DNA of 5,961 nt. Source: an uncultured Oscillibacter sp. GTDB lineage: Bacteria > Bacillota > Clostridia > Oscillospirales > Oscillospiraceae. Positions 1-4,203 of this stretch are shown here, one piece after another. The notes beneath the pieces are model-generated. The model saw only the letters and a program-made list of their open reading frames with translations, had not been told where the DNA came from and searched no databases. Both the position numbers and the translations under genes were made by a program. The stretch is from positions 1-5,961 of the forward strand of contig CAJTJA010000098.1 in assembly GCA_910576845.1 (NCBI GenBank), written 5' to 3'. How positions within the stretch are numbered: position 1 is the first letter of the stretch; every line of letters starts with the position of its first letter.

Positions 1-108
1 GGGGCGTCTGGTCCAGGCTTTCCGCTCCGCCGGAGGGCTCCTCACCGTCCGCCGGGGGCGTCTGGTCCAGGCTTTCCGCTCCGCCGGAGGGCTCCTCACC
101 GTCCGCCG
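1..108. repeat. Perfect 54-bp tandem repeat, two copies
   Basis: Bases 1-54 and 55-108 are identical over all 54 positions. 54 is a multiple of three, so each copy adds exactly 18 codons to the minus-strand secreted protein without changing frame. Identity at the nucleotide level, including synonymous positions, points to recent duplication or ongoing slippage or unequal recombination. The array may continue beyond the left edge, so the copy number is unknown. Confidence 0.95.
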
Positions 109-322
109 GAACAGGCGCCGCCGCGCAGGCCGCCGCGTCCCCGGCGCAGACAGGGCAGTCCTCATTGGGACTGTCCGGTCCGCACGGTACGGAACAGATA
201 CAAGCCCGCGCCCCGGCTTCCTCCGGCTCCTCCGCGAACGCGGATACCGGAAGAAGCGACAAGCACATGGACAGCGCCAGCAAAACCGCCAGCGTCTTTC
301 TTGAAAAGACTCGCTTCCTCAT
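1..322 (-). CDS. Secreted Cys-motif protein with tandem repeats (5' part, C-terminus outside window)
   Basis: The ATG is at 322-320, preceded at a 7-base spacing by a near-perfect ribosome binding site, AAAGGAGG (330-337, minus). I translated 107 codons without a stop; the frame runs off the left edge. Residues 1-30 are a Sec signal peptide: basic MRKRVFSRK, a hydrophobic core at about 10-24, and a likely signal peptidase I cut after VSAFA (about residue 30). The mature part begins acidic (EEPEEAG). It then has a motif at residues 41-59, C-I-C, a cysteine at 47, and DCPVC at 55-59, which resembles a motif I recall just behind the signal peptide of many secreted or surface proteins of gut Clostridia. 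From about residue 71 come two identical 18-residue units (PADGEEPSGGAESLDQTP), an acidic, Pro/Gly/Ser-rich, probably disordered linker. The function cannot be named: the C-terminal part, where an adhesion, enzyme or anchor domain would lie, is missing. An extracytoplasmic location is well supported. Confidence 0.85.
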   Translation of the reverse strand, partial: MRKRVFSRKTLAVLLALSMCLSLLPVSAFAEEPEEAGARACICSVPCGPDSPNEDCPVCAGDAAACAAAPVPADGEEPSGGAESLDQTPPADGEEPSGGAESLDQTP

Positions 323-372
323 ACTGTTTCCTCCTTTATGTAGTCGCGCATTCCCCTTTTCCGTCCGCGCCC

Positions 373-402
373 TTGCGCTGGGTGGAAAGCCTGTGGTATA
401 CT
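373..402 (+). promoter_or_regulatory. Candidate extended -10 promoter for the YibE/F gene
   Basis: On the plus strand TTGCGC (373-378), an 18-base spacer and TATACT (397-402) form a sigma-A-like promoter, with TGG directly before the -10 box (extended -10). The start would be near 409, giving a leader of about 100 bases. An alternative is TTAACA (424-429), 18 bases, TTATAA (448-453), starting near 460. The sequence does not decide between them. If the first is used, its transcript overlaps the first bases of the divergent minus-strand transcript, so the two promoters could interfere. Confidence 0.4.
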
Positions 403-431
403 GGAGCGGATAAAAGGAGAATTTTAACAAT

Positions 432-460
432 ATTGTAGCAAATGCCATTATAAAAAGCAA
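432..460 (-). promoter_or_regulatory. Sigma-A-like promoter for the secreted-protein gene
   Basis: On the minus strand TTGCTT (455-460) is followed after exactly 17 bases by TACAAT (432-437), with a TG one base before the -10 box (extended -10). Transcription would begin near 425 and leave a leader of roughly 100 bases before the ATG at 322. An 8-bp palindrome CAATATTG (428-435) overlaps the -10 box and could be part of an operator; this is only a pattern. Confidence 0.6.
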
Positions 461-480
461 GCCAAATTTTCGGCGCTTTT
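453..480. repeat. Bulged inverted repeat upstream of the YibE/F ribosome binding site
   Basis: AAAAGC (453-458) pairs with GCTTTT (475-480), and the inner GCC (461-463) pairs with GGC (472-474), leaving a two-base bulge. The structure lies in the 5' leader of the YibE/F transcript and overlaps the -35 box of the divergent promoter. It could be a protein-binding site or a weak leader hairpin. It is too short and bulged to call a terminator. Confidence 0.3.
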
Positions 481-512
481 GGTTATTCTGCACAAACGGA
501 GGGTGAATTGTC

Positions 513-1697
513 ATGAAGGTTGACCATTCCAGGCAAAAAAATTTTTCTTCCGCCGCCGCTCCCGGCGGAGGCCGCCTGGTTCAATACACAGCGGCCGGGC
601 TTTCCCTGCTGGTATTCCTGGCTCTGTTTTTTTACGCCCGGGGCGGCCGCTCCACCTATGACCGGGACGGTGTTGGAATCACCTATGAGACGGCCCGGGT
701 GCTGGCCGTTCTGGCGGACAATACGGAGGCCGACCCCTCCACAGAAAACGTTCTCCGGGGCTCTCAGGAGCTGGAGCTGGAAATCCTGACGGGCCGCTAC
801 GCCGGACAGACCGTCCGGACGGCCAATTACCTCAGCGCCTTCTACAACGTCCACGCCCGGGAGGGCATGAAGCTGGCGATTTCCGTCAATACGGTGGAGG
901 AGGGGGTGTACAGCGTCAGCATATACAACTATTCCCGGGATCTCTGGATGTGGGCCTTCGCGGCCCTGTTTGGCCTGACGCTCTGTGCCGTGGGCGGGAA
1001 GCAGGGGCTGAAGGCCCTGGCCGGCTTGGCGGTGACGGTGTTTTGCGTCATCTTTCTGCTGGTGCCGCTGCTGGTCCAGCGGGGCTGGCCCCCGGTTCCC
1101 ACCACCCTGGCGGTGACGGCTTACACCAGCTTTGTCTCCTTCGTGATTCTGGGCGGCGTGCGGGTCAAAACCATGGCGGCGGCCCTGGGCAGCTTCGGCG
1201 GGGTCCTCCTGGCGGGAGGGCTGGCCTGGGGCGCGTGCAAAATCGTCCATATCTCCGGCATGAATATGGATGAGGCGGAGTCGCTGCTGCTGACGGCGGT
1301 GGATAACGGCCTGAAAATCCGGGGACTGTATATCTGCGGGATTTTAATCGCCACAGAGGGAGCCGTAATGGATATAGCCATGTCCATCAGCTCCGCCATG
1401 ACGGAAATTCACGAGGTCAGCCCCTCCCTCACCGCCGCCCAGCTTTTCCGGTCCGGCATGAACGTCGGGCGGGACGCCATGGGGACTATGGCGAACACGC
1501 TGGTGCTTGCCTTCGCCGGGACCTCGCTGAATATGATGATCTTTATTTACGCTTACGACGTCAGCTATATCCAGCTTCTCAACACGGACTTTGTGGCCAT
1601 CGAGGTTATCCGAAGCCTCGCCGGAAGCATCGGCATTGTCCTGACGGTGCCGGTGGTGGCGGGCGTCAGCGCCTGGCTGCTGGCCCGCCGGAAATAG
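513..1697 (+). CDS. YibE/F-family integral membrane protein
   Basis: 394 residues. The ATG at 513 follows GGAGGG (498-503) at a 9-base spacing, which fixes the start over the nested ATG at 520 in another frame. The N-terminus is basic (KVDHSRQK), followed by a first membrane helix at about 25-42. An extracytoplasmic stretch of about 100 residues (43-144) is rich in beta-like segments. Seven more hydrophobic segments follow at about 145-161, 167-188, 196-215, 221-244, 270-290, 325-347 and 368-390, ending in a basic tail (ARRK). The conserved YibE/F features (Pfam YibE_F) are visible: ATEGAVMDIAMSISSAM at about 280-296 and GRDAMGTMANTLVLAFAG at about 319-336. The family is named after Lactococcus lactis YibE and YibF; its biochemical role is unknown, and polar residues inside helices suggest transport or channel activity only as speculation. 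The gene stands alone: the secreted-protein gene diverges from it, and a terminator follows 95 bases after the stop. Confidence 0.88.
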   Translation: MKVDHSRQKNFSSAAAPGGGRLVQYTAAGLSLLVFLALFFYARGGRSTYDRDGVGITYETARVLAVLADNTEADPSTENVLRGSQELELEILTGRYAGQTVRTANYLSAFYNVHAREGMKLAISVNTVEEGVYSVSIYNYSRDLWMWAFAALFGLTLCAVGGKQGLKALAGLAVTVFCVIFLLVPLLVQRGWPPVPTTLAVTAYTSFVSFVILGGVRVKTMAAALGSFGGVLLAGGLAWGACKIVHISGMNMDEAESLLLTAVDNGLKIRGLYICGILIATEGAVMDIAMSISSAMTEIHEVSPSLTAAQLFRSGMNVGRDAMGTMANTLVLAFAGTSLNMMIFIYAYDVSYIQLLNTDFVAIEVIRSLAGSIGIVLTVPVVAGVSAWLLARRK

Positions 1698-1717
1698 CGG
1701 GCGGCGCGGTCCCGAGA

Positions 1718-1760
1718 CCTGTTCCAACAGGCCCAAACCCACGCCCTTCCGGAGCCGGAA
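1718..1760. repeat. Two small hairpins behind the YibE/F gene
   Basis: CCTGTT-CC-AACAGG (1718-1731) and TTCCGG-AG-CCGGAA (1747-1760) are two 6-bp stems with 2-base loops. The loops are too tight for a good RNA hairpin, so each may rather be a near-palindromic DNA site. No T-run follows either one. They lie between the stop codon of the YibE/F gene and its terminator and could protect the 3' end of the mRNA, which is speculation. Confidence 0.3.
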
Positions 1761-1792
1761 CGCCGTTTCGCGCGATCAGAATCCAAAGAATG

Positions 1793-1837
1793 AGCCCACG
1801 GAAATTCGGTGAATTTCCGTGGGCTTTATGTAGTTTT
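1793..1837 (+). terminator. Rho-independent terminator of the YibE/F gene
   Basis: AGCCCACGGAAATTC (1793-1807) and its exact reverse complement (1811-1825) form a perfect 15-bp stem around a 3-base loop (GGT). The sequence after the stem is T-rich (TTATGTAGTTTT, 1826-1837). The stem lies 95 bases downstream of the stop codon at 1697. Its lower half is GC-rich and the T-tract is interrupted, so efficiency may be moderate. The stem is symmetrical and preceded by A-rich sequence, so it may also act on minus-strand transcripts. Confidence 0.8.
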
Positions 1838-1907
1838 CCCTAGGGAAAGCCTGCGCTTTCCTTATCTCATAAAAGCGCGCTGCCGCCGGCCCTTCATGCC
1901 CCGGCGG
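1835..1907. repeat. Overlapping palindromes in the intergenic region
   Basis: TTTCCCTAGGGAAA (1835-1848) is a perfect 14-base palindrome. It overlaps a second hairpin, GGAAAGC-CTGC-GCTTTCC (1844-1861), so the two are mutually exclusive as RNA. A third stem, CCGCCGG/CCGGCGG (1883-1889 with 1901-1907), follows. No reading frame with a start and ribosome binding site covers this stretch. The palindromes may reinforce termination, mark a protein-binding site, or be the edge of the neighbouring mobile scar. Confidence 0.4.
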
Positions 1908-1925
1908 GACCGTCTTCACCGCCGC

Positions 1926-2138
1926 TCACGCGTAATTGCGAGCACGGGCGATCTCCATTTCCGTATAGCCCAGTATCTCCGTCTTTAAAAATTTCCTCGC
2001 CGCAAACCATTTGAAATCTTCCATTAAGGCACATATGCTTTCTCTTCTTTTGAGTACCAGCGCACACGCTGTTCTGAAAATAAGAGCTGATTTATGGCCC
2101 TGAAAATCTCGATTAACGGTCGTAATTTTGCCATTCAT
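1926..2138 (-). CDS. Small orphan ORF, unknown function (possible gene fragment)
   Basis: A 70-codon frame ends at 1926. Its first ATG (2138) directly abuts the MITE, and the MITE end upstream of it carries no ribosome binding site, so the annotated start is doubtful. The frame may be the 3' remnant of a gene cut by the insertion or by an earlier rearrangement, or it may start at the internal ATG near 2024. The last 30 residues (MEDFKWFAARKFLKTEILGY onwards, ending ARARNYA) look protein-like: amphipathic, Lys/Arg/Glu-rich, with no membrane segment or signal peptide. I recognise no family. The stretch is clearly poorer in GC than the flanking genes, in line with acquired DNA. It may not be expressed. 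Confidence 0.3.
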   Translation of the reverse strand: MNGKITTVNRDFQGHKSALIFRTACALVLKRRESICALMEDFKWFAARKFLKTEILGYTEMEIARARNYA

Positions 2139-2305
2139 CTAGGGCCTGTTCACATAAGACAAATGCGCAGATTTTCGAGCAAATTTTCGCCGGCTGCAAG
2201 GCAAAAATTTGCAGGCGCACTGGCGTGCGTCAAAAATTTTTAACGCCGCAGACGGCAAAATTTGCCGGAAAGATGTGTGCTTGGCCTTATGTGAACAGGC
2301 CCTAG
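2139..2305. mobile_element. 167-bp foldback MITE with 20-bp perfect terminal inverted repeats
   Basis: The left end (2139-2158, CTAGGGCCTGTTCACATAAG) is the exact reverse complement of the right end (2286-2305). The interior is also an imperfect inverted repeat. GCAAATTTT at 2179-2187 mirrors AAAATTTGC at 2257-2265 at exactly matching distances from the ends, and a GCCGnCTGC block and the central GGCGCAC/GTGCGTC pair follow. The whole element could therefore fold into one long hairpin. It holds no transposase, so it would be a non-autonomous element mobilised in trans. The outermost CTAG on each side is self-complementary, so it could be a 4-bp target duplication of the CTAR kind made by IS5-like transposases, or the duplication could be only TA. 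The parent element cannot be named from this sequence alone. Confidence 0.85.
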
Positions 2306-2306
2306 T

Positions 2307-3233
2307 ATCAAGGAGAACAGCGGAACCAAGGCTAAGACACTGAAAAGCTACCGGGATTTGCTGAAAAGGATTAACCCGGAAATTGGCCCGGTTAAGCTGC
2401 AAGACATCCGTCCCAAACATCTAAACCGGCTATATGCAAAGCTGGCGGAGCCGGGGCAGAACAAAAAGAGTGGGCGGGCCTCTCTCCAAAATCCATCCTT
2501 GAACATCACCGTGTAATCAGCGCTGTACTTGCCCAGGCCATGAAGGAAGGTATTTTGACCATGAACACGGCACAGAGGGCCACGCCGCCGAAGATGCAGA
2601 AACATGAGGTTAAAACCCTGGAAGTTGAGGAAATCCAAGCGGTGTTAGAGGCACTAAAATCGGAACCTTTGAAATGGCGGGTGTGCGTAGAGCTTATGAG
2701 CGCAACCGGAGCCAGGAGGGGTGAAATCCTTGGCTTGCGCTGGGAGCATGTTGACTGGAAAAAATTGCCTGTTTCTTTGCGAGAACCGGGCATACACGCC
2801 GGAAACCGGAGCTATCAGCACTACATTGAAGACCGGGGAAAACTGTCACGTATCTGTTTCCCCGTCCGTCATGGCGCCGCTGAAGCGGTGGAGAGTGGAA
2901 CAGGCTTCCACATTCCTAAAGTTAGGCGTCGTTCCGTCCGGCTATGTGCTGACGGCGGAAGACGGCGGACCGATGCACCCGGACAGCCCAAGGGACTGGT
3001 TAGCCAAGTTTGCCAAGCGCCACGGCCTCCCGCCGCTTCATCCTCACCTTTTCCGGCACGCACAGGCTAGTTTACTGATTGCCCAGGGGGTGGACGTTCT
3101 GACCATCTCGAAACGATTAGGCCACAGCCGGACTTCGACAACACTGGATATTTACGGGCACGCTCTGGCAAAGAGTGACGAGCGGGCTTGTAAGGTTCCT
3201 GACGGGTTAATCTACCAGAAAAAAACGGTATAG
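2307..3233 (+). pseudogene. Tyrosine recombinase/integrase, N-terminally truncated, two frameshifts
   Basis: A Tn916/phage-type integrase (phage integrase family), readable only if the frame is changed twice. From 2307 the frame encodes a core-binding (SAM-like) domain (TLKSYRDLLKRINPEIG ... LNRLYAKL). Near 2481 one base is missing: restoring it gives GRA-x-SPKSILEHHRVISAVLAQAMKEG. That frame runs to an A6 run at 2759-2764, where one extra A pushes translation off; with five A the protein continues (WKNCLFLCENRAYTPETG ...) to TAG at 3231. All catalytic residues are present: Arg in TGARRGE, Lys in the beta-hairpin TTLKTG, HLFR with its H-x-x-R, His in LGHS, and the nucleophile Tyr in TLDIYGHAL. 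The N-terminal arm-binding domain is missing: the frame meets the MITE, and beyond the MITE the joined frame hits a stop at 2123-2125. No start or ribosome binding site is visible. GC content is lower than in the flanking genes. Inactive unless the frameshifts are sequencing errors; even then it lacks its N-terminus. Confidence 0.88.
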
Positions 3234-3251
3234 TCCCGCTATTGCTGTCTG

Positions 3252-3306
3252 GACAAAAGGAAAAACCCGGTGTCCAAGCCTTGTAACGCTTGCAAACACT
3301 GGGTTT
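3252..3306 (-). terminator. Terminator behind the tRNA-Arg fragment
   Basis: On the minus strand an 11-bp stem (3296-3306 with 3263-3273, one G-T pair) and an inner 5-bp stem (3288-3292 with 3275-3279) are followed by a T-tract (3261-3265, then TTTT at 3254-3257). This is the expected arrangement for a tRNA transcription terminator and starts only 4 bases after the encoded CCA. In the plus direction no T-run follows, so it would end integrase transcripts only weakly. Confidence 0.7.
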
Positions 3307-3310
3307 GTCC

Positions 3311-3355
3311 TGGTACGCCCTGAGGAATTCGAACCCCCGGCCTTCTGGTCCGTAG
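3311..3355 (-). tRNA. tRNA-Arg(ACG) 3' half, broken gene / attachment-site remnant
   Basis: Read on the minus strand the segment has the anticodon loop CTACGGA (anticodon ACG at 3353-3351) and the 3' anticodon strand CCAGA. The variable loop AGGCC follows, then the T-arm with loop TTCGAAT between GGGGG and TCCTC (pairs include G-T). Next come the 3' acceptor strand AGGGCGT, discriminator A and an encoded CCA (3313-3311). It resembles the 3' half of bacterial tRNA-Arg(ACG). The 5' half is missing: upstream of the anticodon loop stands ACAAG, which cannot pair with CCAGA, and no D-arm or 5' acceptor strand is present. The fragment is therefore not a functional tRNA. A tRNA 3' half of about 45 bp, 77 bases behind an integrase gene, is the classic core of an integration site. 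Confidence 0.8.
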
Positions 3356-3371
3356 CTTGTCTGAGGAAGCG

Positions 3372-3395
3372 AAACGGATGCTTTCCAGTCCGTTT
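3372..3395. repeat. Inverted repeat AAACGGA/TCCGTTT
   Basis: AAACGGA (3372-3378) and TCCGTTT (3389-3395) form a 7-bp inverted repeat with a 10-base loop, between the tRNA fragment and the ABC operon. No T-run follows on either strand, so it is not a clear terminator. It may be a recombinase or excisionase binding site next to the attachment core, or mRNA 3'-end structure of the ABC operon. Confidence 0.35.
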
Positions 3396-3470
3396 GGTGG
3401 TATCCGCTCAGGATTTTGGCACTCTGGAATGCTGCCTGTTCCACTGTCTCCACATAGAAATTTCCCGTTC

Positions 3471-3491
3471 TGGGTCAGTTTATGGGTCAGT
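3471..3491. repeat. Short direct repeat TGGGTCAGT, period 12
   Basis: TGGGTCAGT occurs at 3471-3479 and again at 3483-3491, with unit starts 12 bases apart. On the minus strand it reads ACTGACCCA twice. Direct repeats of about 10-12 bp beside an attachment core are the usual form of integrase arm-type binding sites. An alternative is the degenerate tail of a coding sequence (minus frame LTHKLTQ). Two copies only, so support is modest. Confidence 0.4.
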
Positions 3492-3514
3492 GCCGCAAAC
3501 CGGCCGCATCACCC

Positions 3515-4183
3515 TCAAGCCACAATTCGCCCATCTTCGATCCGCACAACCCTGTCCGCCCTCTGGGCGATCTCGGGATTATGGGTAATCATCACAATGG
3601 TCTGGTGAAATTCCCGGCTGCTCATCTGCAGCAGCCCCATCACATCATCGCTGGTCCTGGAGTCCAGATTTCCTGTGGGCTCATCCGCCAGAATGATGGC
3701 GGGCTTGGCCGCCAGCGCCCGGGCGATGGCAACCCGCTGCTGCTGGCCGCCGGAAAGATGACCCGGCAGGCTGTCCAGCTTGCCCTCCAGCCCCAGCAGC
3801 TTCACCACCTTCATGATAAAGGACCGGTCCGGTCTCTGCCCGTCCAGGGAGAGGGGAAAGACAATGTTCTCCCACACCGTCAGCACCGGAATCAAATTGT
3901 AATTCTGAAAGACAAAGCCGATCTGCTTCCGGCGGAAAATAGTTGCCTGTTCCCGGTCCAGCCCCGCAAGCTCCGTGCCGCTGATCCGGACGCTCCCCTC
4001 CGTGGGGGTGTCCAGCCCGCCCAGCATATTCAGCAGAGTGGACTTTCCGCTGCCGGAGGTGCCAATGATGGCGGTGAAAGTTCCCCGCTGGACCTCCAGG
4101 TCCACACCGTCCAGGGCCCGGACCTGGGCGTCGCCGCTGCCGTAGTACTTTTTGAGGCCGGCGGCCTTCAGGATGCTTTCCAT
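3515..4183 (-). CDS. ABC transporter ATP-binding protein (MacB/LolD type)
   Basis: 222 residues, full length for the family. I chose the ATG at 4183 because a ribosome binding site (AAAGGAG, minus) lies 7 bases upstream; an in-frame ATG at 4207 would place that site inside the gene and overlap the permease stop. All nucleotide-binding motifs are intact: Walker A GTSGSGKST (41-49), Q-loop Gln93 in VFQNYNL, signature LSGGQQQR (143-150), Walker B IILADEP (164-169 region) with catalytic Glu168, D-loop NLDS (172-175) and H-loop His201. The FQNYNLIP and LTVWENI segments are typical of the MacB/LolD/BceA group, which pairs with FtsX-like permeases. The protein acts at the cytoplasmic face of the membrane, where its ATP cycle drives the permease encoded 20 bases upstream. 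Known roles in the group are peptide export, antimicrobial-peptide resistance and lipoprotein handling; the substrate here is unknown. Confidence 0.93.
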   Translation of the reverse strand: MESILKAAGLKKYYGSGDAQVRALDGVDLEVQRGTFTAIIGTSGSGKSTLLNMLGGLDTPTEGSVRISGTELAGLDREQATIFRRKQIGFVFQNYNLIPVLTVWENIVFPLSLDGQRPDRSFIMKVVKLLGLEGKLDSLPGHLSGGQQQRVAIARALAAKPAIILADEPTGNLDSRTSDDVMGLLQMSSREFHQTIVMITHNPEIAQRADRVVRIEDGRIVA

Positions 4184-4190
4184 AATGAAT

Positions 4191-4197
4191 CTCCTTT
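4191..4197 (-). promoter_or_regulatory. Ribosome binding site that fixes the ABC ATPase start
   Basis: AAAGGAG on the minus strand, 7 bases before the ATG at 4183. It lies in the 20-base gap after the permease stop (4204-4206), so the ATPase is translated from its own site within one operon mRNA. Confidence 0.8.
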
Positions 4198-4203
4198 CTG
4201 CCC

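Noticed and set aside
1..108. CRISPR array
   Set aside because: The two 54-bp units are directly adjacent with no spacers and lie in frame inside a protein-coding gene.
165..413. Plus-strand frame of 82 codons
   Set aside because: It is antisense to the signal peptide and Cys motif of the secreted protein, which has a near-perfect ribosome binding site and an excellent promoter on the minus strand.
483..1250. Long minus-strand frame (255 codons) opposite the YibE/F gene
   Set aside because: Its translation is rich in Gln, Arg, Gly and His without any domain pattern, as expected for the antisense of a GC-rich gene; the plus-strand gene has a ribosome binding site and clear family motifs.
2139..2420. 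Minus-strand frame of 93 codons
   Set aside because: It consists of the MITE hairpin plus antisense of the integrase; there is no independent coding signal.
2759..2764. Programmed ribosomal frameshift at A6 in the integrase
   Set aside because: A second, independent frameshift near 2481 has no slippery site and the N-terminus is missing, so decay or sequencing error explains the data more simply.
3067..3453. Minus-strand frame of 128 codons behind the ABC operon
   Set aside because: It runs through the tRNA-Arg fragment and the terminator hairpin and lies antisense to the integrase C-terminus; this is a spurious frame of the kind often seen across tRNA genes.
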